This document shows, one piece after another, positions 33,281 through 43,190 of a DNA stretch of 64,000 nt. Position 1 is the stretch's first letter; each line of letters begins with the position of its first letter. Source of the stretch: Ophiostoma sp. CBS 140.51 (taxonomy: Eukaryota > Ascomycota > Sordariomycetes > Ophiostomatales > Ophiostomataceae). The stretch spans positions 1-64,000 of the forward strand of contig JANSLP010000032.1 in NCBI GenBank assembly GCA_029298735.1. Reading direction: 5' to 3'. The translations under genes and the position numbers were made by a program. The notes beneath the pieces were generated by a model that did not search any database, had not been told where the DNA came from, and saw only the letters and a program-made list of their open reading frames with translations.

Positions 33281-34399
33281 ATGCGTCTTTCACTTAGTCG
33301 GACATCTGTCTCTCGATCCCTCACTCAATCTCAATCTCGCGTACCTCGCTCCATCACGACAGCTTCCTTTGCTTGCCGCACCGCTGCGCCATTTTTTGCG
33401 TCCGGTTCCCGTCTTAGACAGCTCTCACCTCTCCCACCTCCAGCCAACAACCGTTCACTTTCACAAACTAGAACAATGGCTGCCGAACAGACTACCGCTG
33501 ATGCGGCCAACTTCGCCAAGTATCTCCCCAACGTCAAGCTCAACGACGGCACCCAGATCCCTACCATCGCCTACGGCCTCGGCACTGCCAACTACAAGGG
33601 CACTCGCACCGAGTTTGACCAGAAGATTGTCGACGACACTGTGGCTGCCATCAAGGCCGGCTTCACTCATCTGGACGGTGCCCAGGTCTACGGCAACGAG
33701 GAGGAGCTCGGCGCGGCCATCAAGGCTGGCGGCGTGCCCCGTGAGAAGCTGTACATTACTACCAAGTACGACCCCAAGCCCGATGGCACCGTCGAGGAGT
33801 CTTTTGCCCTGTCGCTCAAGAAGCTGGGCGTCGACCGTGTCGACCTGTACCTGATCCACAAACCCTTCTGGAATGGCATCACCGACGAGCAGATCCAGAG
33901 CCGCTGGGCCGAGCTCGAGGTCATCCAGGCATCGGGCCGTGCCTCCTCGATTGGCGTCTCCAACTTCTTGCAGAACCACTTGGAGGCTTTGCTCAAGACC
34001 GCCAAGGTCGTGCCCGCCATCAATCAGATCGAGTACCACCCATACCTGCAGCATGGCGGCCTTGTCGCTTTCCACCAGAAGCACGGCATTGCCACTTCGG
34101 CCTATGGCCCGCTGACACCCATTGTCCGCGCCAAGGGCGGCCCCGTCGATCCCGTGTATGCTACGCTGGCCAAGAAGTACGGTGTCAGCGAGGGCGACGT
34201 CGGTCTGCGCTGGGTCATTGACCAGGGCATCGTGGCCATCACGACAAGCTCCAACACCGAGCGTCTGCAAAATTACCTGAACCGCCTGACGAGCTTCAAC
34301 CTGACGCCCAAGGAGGTTGAGGACATTTCCACCGAGGGCGACAAGAAGCATTTCCGCGCCTTCTTCAAGACCACCTTTGCTGAGGATGACCGCCGTTAG
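33281..34399 (+). CDS. Aldo-keto reductase, possibly mitochondrial
   Basis: This is an NADPH-dependent oxidoreductase of the AKR superfamily. It is a single exon of 372 aa. The barrel starts near residue 83 (VKLNDGTQIPTIAYGLG). Catalytic residues are visible as Asp132 and Tyr137 (HLDGAQVYGNEEELG), Lys162 (ITTKYDPKP) and His193 (DLYLIHKPFW). The C-terminal cofactor segment reads IVAITTSSNTERLQNYL. The first 65 residues are rich in Ser/Arg and lack acidic residues, as in a mitochondrial presequence. An ATG at 33476 (MAAEQ) would give a cytosolic 307-aa form, so dual targeting by alternative starts is possible. Closest relatives that I recall are fungal YDL124W-like ketoreductases; the substrate cannot be read from the sequence. 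Confidence 0.93.
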   Translation: MRLSLSRTSVSRSLTQSQSRVPRSITTASFACRTAAPFFASGSRLRQLSPLPPPANNRSLSQTRTMAAEQTTADAANFAKYLPNVKLNDGTQIPTIAYGLGTANYKGTRTEFDQKIVDDTVAAIKAGFTHLDGAQVYGNEEELGAAIKAGGVPREKLYITTKYDPKPDGTVEESFALSLKKLGVDRVDLYLIHKPFWNGITDEQIQSRWAELEVIQASGRASSIGVSNFLQNHLEALLKTAKVVPAINQIEYHPYLQHGGLVAFHQKHGIATSAYGPLTPIVRAKGGPVDPVYATLAKKYGVSEGDVGLRWVIDQGIVAITTSSNTERLQNYLNRLTSFNLTPKEVEDISTEGDKKHFRAFFKTTFAEDDRR

Positions 34400-34555
34400 C
34401 ATCGAGATAGATTACGTGAAACGAAATACCATGTATCATAACGAATGAAAAGATAGTAAAACAGACTTTTTTGTTATAAAATTCGCTGAAACGTAATCCC
34501 CGCATGTTTGTTTAAACTGTGTCACCTCGGTTCGACACCCTGGTTCTATTTTGTA
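34400..34555. terminator. Short convergent 3' region
   Basis: Only 156 bp lie between the stops of the aldo-keto reductase and the XRCC4-like gene, which face each other. AT-rich sequence near 34440-34480 could serve polyadenylation for both. Overlapping 3' UTRs are likely. Confidence 0.4.
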
Positions 34556-35985
34556 TTACAACTCGTCATCAGACTCCGAATCGCTGCCATCCATGTTGTG
34601 ATCTTTGCTGCTGCTAGCAGGAGGAGGTGCCGCAGCCGCTGCAGGGGCCCTGGCCTTACCAAAGGCGAGTGTGCGGCGTGGCGGCGGAGCCTCGTCCTGG
34701 GTTGGAGGCTTTTCTGGTTCTGACTTCTTTGGTGCAGCCTTGCCCTTGCCCTTGCCCTTGCCCTTGCCGGATTTCGTTGCTTTTGTTGCCTTTGGAGACT
34801 CCTCCTCTTCCTTGATCTCGACATCCTCATCCATGGGCTCGGGCTCCTGCTCGCTCTCTGTTGACTCGTCATCGTTCTCGGTAGTGCGGCCGTCTTCTTC
34901 CGATTGCGTATCAGAATCGGCCTCGGCTTCAGCGGCTGCCTCCTTGCCCTTTCCACGCGTACTGCCCCTCGTTGCTGCTGCAGGAGGCTTCTCAAATTCG
35001 TCCGAGTCCTCATCTTCCGACACAGCAGCTGCTGCACGCCGCTTGACGCCCGGTTTCGCCTTGGCTGCGGTTGTTGCCGCGCCTCGTCCCACCTTGCCGA
35101 GCCGGCTACGTGCTGTACCCTGCTTACTACGCGTGGATGCCGGTGCTGCGGGAGCAGGCTCCTCCTCCTCCAGGTCTTCTTCCTCCTTGATCTCGGCCTC
35201 AGCTTCCGCTAGCTTGGCTGCTTCCGCATCCTCTTGGTCCGCCTTGGTGATCTGCCGGTACTGCTGCCGGATCTTGAGCTTCTTCTCGTTGAGAAGCAAG
35301 CAGAATTTCTCCAAGAGTGCCGCCTCGTCGGCATCCTTGGTCTCCAAAAAGTCGTCGAGCTGCGCCTTGAGGTCGTCTACGGCCGCCTGCAGGTTGGACT
35401 GCTCCTTTGTGGCTGTGACCAGCTCCTTTGCGGCCTTTGTGCCCGCATCCACGGCCTCCCCGCACCATTCAAACAACTCGATGCCCTCGTCTCCATCATA
35501 CGTCAGAGACAATGTGCCCAGGCGTTGCTGAGATGGTTAGTAAAGAAATATTTTCAATGTTGTCTAGGAGAACCCACTGTGATGTTCTGGACCCGCTTGC
35601 GGACAGTGATGGTGAGCGTCGCCTCTTCCTTTACCGTGGCCGTCGCGTCCACATTTTCAATCGAGCCCTGGCCGAGCAGCAGGAAGAGCAGGATCTGCTC
35701 CCACTCCTCTGGCGAAACCGGCGCGTTCTGGCCGCGCAGCTTGTCGATCCGGTCATGCCGTACTGGGTGGCAATATTAGTGTCCTGTGCCTTGTTTCAAA
35801 ACAAGAATGAGGGTCCAGGACAGCTTACACGAAAGAACGTAAGGTGCCTCGCCTTCTGTGGCCACCAATCGCGCGTTGAGTGGTCTAGACGCCGGGCCAG
35901 AGGGTGACACGCGGGCGAGCACAAAGGACCCTACTTCGTCGGAGCGCGGGATCCGTACCACATGAGAGGCCTGCTGGTCTGCCAT
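34556..35985 (-). CDS. XRCC4/Lif1-like non-homologous end-joining factor
   Basis: Exons 35829-35985, 35578-35762 and 34556-35527 give 437 aa. The N-terminal region matches an XRCC4-type head: MADQQASHVVRIPRSDE, then LTITVRKRVQNITQRLGTL and LSLTYDGDEGIELFEWCGEA. It is followed by a helical stalk with coiled-coil heptads (about residues 135-210: SNLQAAVDDLKAQLDDFL, then EKKLKIRQQYRQI). The C-terminal half is acidic and low-complexity, with a KGKGKGKGK run and Ser/Asp/Glu-rich tracts. XRCC4/Lif1 dimerises through the stalk and holds DNA ligase IV at double-strand breaks in the nucleus. Primary sequence in this family diverges fast, so the call rests on head-stalk-tail layout plus the GIELFEW-type motif. 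Confidence 0.82.
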
Positions 35986-38900
35986 GGTAGAAGGTACTTC
36001 GTAGGGAAAAGGTAATATTTGTGTTTTCTTAAGCGGGGTGCAAAACCGATGGAGGGGAAAGGGACAGAAGGAGGGACAGAAAACAAAAGCCAAGCACCAA
36101 GCCGGAAGGGTTATATCACGGCACAAAGAGTATGGGCGTGAGAGAGGCAAAAAGAGAGCCAGATGAAGTGAAACAGAGCAGAGATTTGAGGGTCGTCGTG
36201 AACCTGGAGGTTATATGGCGTAATAAGAGCGACGATATGGATTATGGAGTCGACCGTGCGGGCAAAGGCACGGAAGCTTTCGATATAAGAGAAATGAGAA
36301 AGACGGCGGCAGTCTGTGTGTCGTGTGTCGTGCGCCGTATGCAATTATTGCGATATATGAGACGTGAGGCGGCCCGCAAGAGAGGGAGTGAGAATAAGTA
36401 CGGAGTGGGAGGGACTAATCCGATTCTTAAAAAGCGAGAGAGTGTGTGAGAGTGTGAGAAACGGCCGCCCGGGTGGCCTTGTCGAAGGAGTTGCTCCTTC
36501 GATTATTGTTCCTTGCGTCTTCCTCTTTCTGAATCCCGAGACCCTGAATAGCGGCCAGCGAAACAAGCTCGAGCGGCAAGACTTTATTTTAGTCTCTTAC
36601 ACAAGGTCGAGTGGTCGAGGCCAGGCCAATGTCCGAGGGTGGATAAGATTGCGTTGTCTGTTAGCCGGAGAGGAGCTGTTTGGGATCCGGATATGAAGCA
36701 CGAATGTACGAGTATGGCGGCGTGTACACAGTAGGCGAGGTCAGAAGTGGCGTGGCACGAGGCACAAACGGGCAATTAACAGCTTGAGAATGAGTTGGCG
36801 AGATTGAACTTGACAAAAATTGAAGTATTTCTTGAAGTATCCTTAAAAGTTGAATTGGCTATTCCGGGCCACTTTTTTTCTTTTTTTCGTGAGACGTTGA
36901 GAGCGCCGCTATTCATTTAGGCAGCCATGCACTTTGATGGTTCTCAGCCGTGGATTTGCCCAGCGTCGTAGTGTCAGATAGTGCTGGAAGCTTTTGGGGT
37001 GCACTGCAACGCAAAAATCGAGAAGCTCACGGACGTTGTGATGCATGGACATTCGTTGGTGTTGCAGCCTCCGATCGATCGTTGGAAGTTGTAAATGATT
37101 GGCTAACAGCAAAAGGTTGCGAGGAAGGCGCGAACTGTCGTTTTACAAGTTGACTGCAACTATCACGTGCCTGTTGTTCGTTGCGAAGAAACGACAAAGA
37201 TAATGTACAAAAGGAAAGTACGAAGCACGAAGCATGTCCAACCCATTAAACTCGGCAAGTATGTCGATCAATTAAGGAGAACAATGGGTAGGATCGAAGG
37301 AGACAGCATGTGGCTCAGAAGGCAAGAGCGCGGTGTTGGCTGGCATCATGAACTCTAAACTTCAACGGTGACGGTTGAAAGACGGAAAGAGGGGAAACCA
37401 ACAGCGAACGGCAGGAACGCGTCTGTTTCGCGTACCTGACGCGCTGTCAAGGCTGCTCTGTTGTTGGTCCTGGATAAATCCAGCCAATTAGCGACGAGAA
37501 CACAGGCAGCCGGGCGGTGGTTCGTGCGTCACAACGCAGCTTTTTTTCCCAGTGCATCCTCTGTGCACTTCTGAATTCACCTTCCGTCGTTCCTTCTGCA
37601 CAGGTCTGCACCTGCCATGTGGCGCCCAAGAATGCACGAGTGAGTGTAAATCCTGCCCTTGCATAGCGGCCGTAGGGCCACTCAAGGCCAAGCCATGCCT
37701 TTCCAGCGCCTGTTTTGGCACTGAAACCTGTCTCTTTCCTCACCTGGAGCGCCCGCCGGACGCACGGACCTTTAGCCTGCCCGCCCCTCGTCCCCCTCGT
37801 TCCTTCCTTTGCCAGCCACCATTTAGGTCTGGAATGCCCACTGTAGAAAACCATTTTACCACTGTATTACGGGGCGATCAGCTTGAAAATAGCACGGGGA
37901 TCAGCACTATTCCAGGTGGGAACCCACCACAACCACCCGAATTTTTGAATTTTCTGCACCTTTGCTCCTGCCCGCTCCCCTGCAAAATCACTCTGAGTGG
38001 TTGGTTGTGCCTTCCCCAACCACCTCTTCCCAACTCTGCCGCTCCATCGCACTTTCTTCAATTCCCGCCCTGATTTTCTCTGCATTCCAAGATCTTCAAG
38101 CCAAAGAGCCTCTTTACTCACTTTTGGACTTTACACACTTTTCGACTTCATTTTTGCACTCACCCTTTACACCTTCGCACCTTTCGTCTGTCGTTTCGTT
38201 TTCTTTCCTTTCCTTCGTTCAACCATTTGTCGACAGCCCTCATCGCCGGGCGCCTTTGCTTTCGTCCCGTGTCGCGACACCAATTGCGCGGCCTATTTCG
38301 TGACGGAACTCCGACGACCAAACTAGGATTCAATTCAAACGAAATCCAAGAACGACGACGACAATATCTACGACGACCTTGACGACAATAATAGCGACTA
38401 CGGAAAGAATATCAGTTCCAGCGACAACCATACTCCGCGCTCCCGCAACATTTGCACCCAATATCTGCAGTACTTCGACATGTCCTAGGAACAGAAATAT
38501 CACGGTTCATTTCTTTCACTTCTCTCTCGCCGTCGAGCCGCTTCTCAACTCTTAATTCGATATCAGCCTAGAAGAAGGGCGATCGCTGTACCAACTACCA
38601 ACTACCCCAGTTTACAACTGTCCTCTCGCTTCAGTTGCTGGGCCTTGCGACCCGGGGAAATACACCGCCGTTAAGACGTCCTCTTAAGACCTCATCCGTC
38701 TCTTTTCTGCGGAGCCGTTACTCCGCCTGCGGGAAAAAAGACTCGTCTTCTGTTAAGACCAGACCCGTGAAAAGGAAATTGAGGCGACGGACAGAGCCCT
38801 CGAAATCAAAATATATCAAAAGAGGAGGACTTTGTGGGTTTTCGCGCACACGACAACATTTATTGACACACGTACGCGCCCCTTCAACTGTCAACAGATC

Positions 38901-39150
38901 GACTTGGAACACATCATTCTTCTTTCCTGCATCGCATCGCCACAGTCGACTATGAATCTCCTTAACTGATTGCGTTTTCTCTCTCCGGCAACCATCGATT
39001 TACTCGGTATTCCGTTAATATCTGATTTCTCCTCGCACGCGACGTCGTCCCGGTCAAAAGCTTTCGCAGCTATTGGACGACAGAGCGAAGCGTTGTAATA
39101 CCAAACTCAAACACAAAATCATTGACCGACCAAACACAACATACAACAAA
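35986..39150. promoter_or_regulatory. Divergent intergenic region, XRCC4-like and Byr4
   Basis: 3.2 kb with no supported gene. Bases 36482-36502 form a perfect 9-bp hairpin (TCGAAGGAG, 3-nt loop, CTCCTTCGA). From about 37940 to 38330 the plus strand is CT-rich and probably part of a long Byr4 leader. Frames in this leader have no codon bias. Confidence 0.5.
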
Positions 39151-42100
39151 ATGGAAACATTACGCCTCAAGCCGAGGCAACCCGTGGAGGATATCGTGGA
39201 GAACTGGGACGACGACGACTTTATGATCGATGGCGACGACATCACTTTCCGTAGTTCCACAAACACCGCCCCGCTGGCGCCTAACAGCCGCCGCGAGTCA
39301 CATTCATCTTTCCGGTCCGACTTTGAATCCATTCACGCCGAGGAGGAGCAGCAGGTTCTGCTTCCCGGTGACGACGAGAAATCGACATCAGACGCTATCG
39401 CTCTCGCCGCTAATGCCGGCATTCCTCTCCCCAAGAACGTGCCACCATCGGCACTGATGGGTGGCACGATCAAGCGTCTCGGAGGCCGGAAAATCAAGAA
39501 GATTTTCCAGGAGGACTGGGGTGACGACTTGGAGTTCCCAGACGACCCGCAGCCTCTTCATATCAAGCAACAAGACTCATCACAATTCCCTGACGTGTTG
39601 CGGCAAGTTAGCGGCAGCTCCACACAGGCAAGTCCCATCAAGTCGGCAAAGCCTTCGCCGGCTCTCATCCACTCTGAGCCGGCAGCTCCGGCACCAAGGA
39701 TATCAAATGCCACGTCGATCAACCTGGACCAGTTCCGGGACTCGGACGACGAGGACGACTTCTTTGGCGATGGTGTGGCCACTATCAAGGTCCCGAAGAC
39801 GCGCCAAGCGCCCAAGCCGATATCCATGATCACGCCCCCGACACCGCAGAAGAGCACTGGCTTGGACGATGACTTTGAGCAGGATCTGGAGCTGCCTTCT
39901 AATGGAAAGCTGATGCTGTCGAAGCGCAAGGACATCCCCAAGACGCCATCCAATGCTCTGGATGACTTTGAGTGGGGCGAGGGAAGTCTGGGAACACGCT
40001 TTGGTGGCACCAGGCGCGACGGACGCTCCAACCGCAGCTCGTCAGTGTCTGCTCTCAGCCCCAGCGTGTCGAGTTCGATCACTGCCGAGAGCGAAGGCGA
40101 AGATGACACGTTCGACGGTCTTGTTCTGCCAACAGGCCCCGTCAACTTTGGCGAGAGACTGCAGAGACGGCGGCCGAGCCGTTCGCCTCAGCGGGCTTCC
40201 AAAGCGGCCGAGGAGATTCAGCAACAGCAGCAGCAAGCATCGCAGCCCTCTCAACAGCCCTCTCAACAGTCTTCTGCATCTGCCACCTCTGCTCTGGGTA
40301 TCTACCAGGCAAAGCCTGCCGATAAGGAAGACTTCCTGACCGGCCTTGACCTGGGCGACGGTGAGATTTTCGACACCAACCGCCTGACCCTGCACCGCAA
40401 TGTTCGGCTCAAGGAGACCCGTCCAGAGAGCCCTGCCCGGCCCAAGGCTGCTGTATCTATCACCTTCACCAACAAGCCTACGTCGGGCACCTCGCGTCTG
40501 CCGCGGCCAATGACCCACGAGCGCACGCACACTGCCTCGTCTCTGGAACCTGTCTCTGAGAGCGGTGGCCCCATCATTAACCTCGCCCGGAGATCCCAGT
40601 CCCGGCTCGGAGGACACTCCGCACAGTCTTCTGTTTCAAGCATTCCTACTCCCTCTACTCCCTCCTCGGTTCAGTCCATGCCTCCTCCCTCCACTCCCCG
40701 CCGGCGCGAGCTTGGCCAGAAGACATCGACGACATCTCTGCGTAACGAACCCACGACCACCAACGCCCAGCTTTTGCGCTTGAAGCGGTCGCTTCCGGTT
40801 ATGAGACAAGCACCCTCTCCTGCGCCTCGCCCTGTCACTTCGCGCGGTGGCTTTGAGCGCCCTCCGTCGCGGACCGAGTTTGGCGGCCGCCCTCAGTCTG
40901 CCATGCGGCCCAAGACGCCCACAGACCGCATGCGTCCTGTTGTCGAGAGCTCCGCTGCTCAAGCACGGAGAAATCCAATGCCTTTCCTGCCAGCTGGTGC
41001 TTCACAGTCGCAGTCACACCACATCACCTCCAAGAGCTCGCGTACTTTCCGCCGCCATGACTCTGATACTGCTGTTGATCTGCGGCCCAGCTCCCGGACC
41101 GTCTCACGTTCTACGATGCGGTCGCCGAGTCCTTCCAAGAAGAACCGGTTTGCAGACGGCTCCTGGTCGCAGCTCAGCAAGCCTCGGCGCCAGCGCCAGT
41201 TTGGTGATGGCCATGAGCTCGACGCGTTTGACGACCTGCCCACGTCGTCAACAGCCGAGTCGCGCTTCCTGCGCCAGCCGGCTGCTGCGAACCCCAAGCT
41301 TCAACTGCGCAGCAAGATGTACCAAAACATCCTCCCTGATCGGACTACTACGCCTTCTCCTCTGACTGCTTACTCCCCGGCCCTGCGCAACGACAGCCTG
41401 CCGCATTTCGCCCGCGACACTGCTGCGAGCCGCATTGCCAGAGAGACCTCCATTGCTCAGCGGATGCCGTCTGGATCTGGCCCTCTGGCGCCGTTGACTA
41501 CGCAGCGCGTGGCCCAGCTATCTACTCGCAACAGCTACAATGCTCCCATCATGCCGCATCTTCCCCGCGAGACCATCCGGTCGAAGAAGACGCCGCGCCG
41601 TGTCCCGCAGCTCAAGCCGCACCTCATCGCCAACCTTAACGGCGCCAAGGAGTCCAAGACGGTCAACGGCATGTTCTACAACCCGGTGACTATGCGCTGG
41701 GAAGGCAATGAGAACGCACTTAACGAATTCGATCCTCCCGCCTCATCGCCCTCGACCGCCTCGATCCCTCCTTATCTGCTTCGCGAGAAGGAAAACGCCA
41801 CGCCCCGCCCCGCTCTCATCACGCCCATTGGTGCCACCAAGGGTGTCCAGGTGGTTGGCGGCATGGTGTTTGACCCTCAGAACATGTGCTGGCTGAAGCT
41901 TGGACCGCAGAACAATGGCGGCAAGAGCGAAGCCGACGACTCCATGGACGGCTTCAACGGCATCGATAGTGACGAGGATGTCTTCAAGGACATCCCAGAC
42001 CTGGACGATGTGGCCGATACCACCGAGCCGGGCACTGGCCGTGTCAGCGACGTGAAGGACGACTGGCTTGTCGGCGAGGAGTTTGATGTTGGCCCAGAGT

Positions 42101-42228
42101 TTATCCGCCGGCAGCGCGAGGAAGAGCAGCGGTGGCGCAAGAAGTGCGAGAGATGGATGGCGTTTGAAGACCGCAACCAGAGTTCGTGGCGCTGGCTTCT
42201 GCAGGAGATGGTCACTCATCCGATGTAA
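39151..42228 (+). CDS. byr4: Septation-network regulator Byr4 (Bfa1-like GAP scaffold)
   Basis: Byr4/Bfa1 forms a two-component GTPase-activating complex with Cdc16/Bub2 and restrains the Spg1/Tem1 GTPase at spindle pole bodies, so timing septation. It is a single exon of 1025 aa from the ATG at 39151. The N-terminal motif VENWDDDDFMID and the GGRKIKKIFQEDWGDDLEFP block are typical of the family. A very long Ser/Pro/Arg-rich disordered middle with a poly-Gln stretch (near residue 355) follows. The C-terminus has the paired motif VNGMFYNPVTMRWEGNEN and VVGGMVFDPQNMCWLKL, characteristic of the GTPase-binding region. It ends with a Trp/Arg-rich helix (RQREEEQRWRKKCERWMAF). The many SP/TP sites fit cell-cycle kinase control, by inference. 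Confidence 0.92.
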   Translation: METLRLKPRQPVEDIVENWDDDDFMIDGDDITFRSSTNTAPLAPNSRRESHSSFRSDFESIHAEEEQQVLLPGDDEKSTSDAIALAANAGIPLPKNVPPSALMGGTIKRLGGRKIKKIFQEDWGDDLEFPDDPQPLHIKQQDSSQFPDVLRQVSGSSTQASPIKSAKPSPALIHSEPAAPAPRISNATSINLDQFRDSDDEDDFFGDGVATIKVPKTRQAPKPISMITPPTPQKSTGLDDDFEQDLELPSNGKLMLSKRKDIPKTPSNALDDFEWGEGSLGTRFGGTRRDGRSNRSSSVSALSPSVSSSITAESEGEDDTFDGLVLPTGPVNFGERLQRRRPSRSPQRASKAAEEIQQQQQQASQPSQQPSQQSSASATSALGIYQAKPADKEDFLTGLDLGDGEIFDTNRLTLHRNVRLKETRPESPARPKAAVSITFTNKPTSGTSRLPRPMTHERTHTASSLEPVSESGGPIINLARRSQSRLGGHSAQSSVSSIPTPSTPSSVQSMPPPSTPRRRELGQKTSTTSLRNEPTTTNAQLLRLKRSLPVMRQAPSPAPRPVTSRGGFERPPSRTEFGGRPQSAMRPKTPTDRMRPVVESSAAQARRNPMPFLPAGASQSQSHHITSKSSRTFRRHDSDTAVDLRPSSRTVSRSTMRSPSPSKKNRFADGSWSQLSKPRRQRQFGDGHELDAFDDLPTSSTAESRFLRQPAAANPKLQLRSKMYQNILPDRTTTPSPLTAYSPALRNDSLPHFARDTAASRIARETSIAQRMPSGSGPLAPLTTQRVAQLSTRNSYNAPIMPHLPRETIRSKKTPRRVPQLKPHLIANLNGAKESKTVNGMFYNPVTMRWEGNENALNEFDPPASSPSTASIPPYLLREKENATPRPALITPIGATKGVQVVGGMVFDPQNMCWLKLGPQNNGGKSEADDSMDGFNGIDSDEDVFKDIPDLDDVADTTEPGTGRVSDVKDDWLVGEEFDVGPEFIRRQREEEQRWRKKCERWMAFEDRNQSSWRWLLQEMVTHPM

Positions 42229-43190
42229 GCCGATGTAAGGCGGGCATATCTAACCGACGGCATTCTCACGACTACGACTACTTATCACGACATACCCCAA
42301 AACACATTTCATCACATCTGTATTGTACCTCCATGGGATTACACTTACACACTTAATGGCCCCAATCACCAGCATCACAACATCACTTACCTTCAACATA
42401 CAACATACAACACGATGACTATCCCCCATCACAATCACTACCCCCTATTCCCCTTCAACACTTGTACCAACATGCATGGAAAAAAGGGTGACCAACATAC
42501 GGCGTTGCTTTTCATGGGAAGCAGACATTATCTGTCTCAGTCTTACCACTCTATGACAACTGGAAATGGGGACACTTTACAAAAAGCATATCAGGCGTGT
42601 TTCTTTGGCTTTTGTTTTTATTATCTGGCTTCTGTTTTTCTGTTTTAACTTTTACGACATGATGGGTTTATGATTTTTGGGTTATGAGTTTCTCTTTTTC
42701 TTTTCATTGCACCAGCCTCGTTATCTGGCGTGTCCGTTATTTTATGGTCTTTTTAATATCTGAAGGGGGGGAAAGCGGATGGCTTTCTGGCATATTTTTA
42801 TGTATGGGGGGGAATGTTTGCATATATCATAGACGGAAGAAGTTGGAGACAGCAGAGGGCGAGGGAATTAAAAAGGCTCCAACGAGCACTGAAAAGAAGC
42901 AGTTGTTTACTCATATCTCGATGATGACGGTGATGTTGCACATGATATGAAACGATGATGTGTACGATGGCTTTATGACGAAATAAAACCTCCGCAATGT
43001 AAATTATATGAGAGACAAGCAACATGCAATAGAAAGAAAAAGAAACAAGAGAACAAAACACCAAATTCTAGACCTTAATGTGTGCAAAAATGAAAAATGG
43101 TAGAATCGAAATCGAAATCGAACATTTCCTCATCCCTGTATGAATCGCTTACATCCTTCCCCGATAAACAAACTGGTCTTCAGCCGTAGC
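42229..43190. other. Convergent intergenic region, Byr4 and Nop2
   Basis: About 960 bp of AT-rich DNA between converging genes, probably both 3' UTRs. A G-run (42764-42770) and a direct 'aatcgaaatcgaaatcga' repeat near 43107 are the only local features. No coding frame is supported. Confidence 0.6.
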
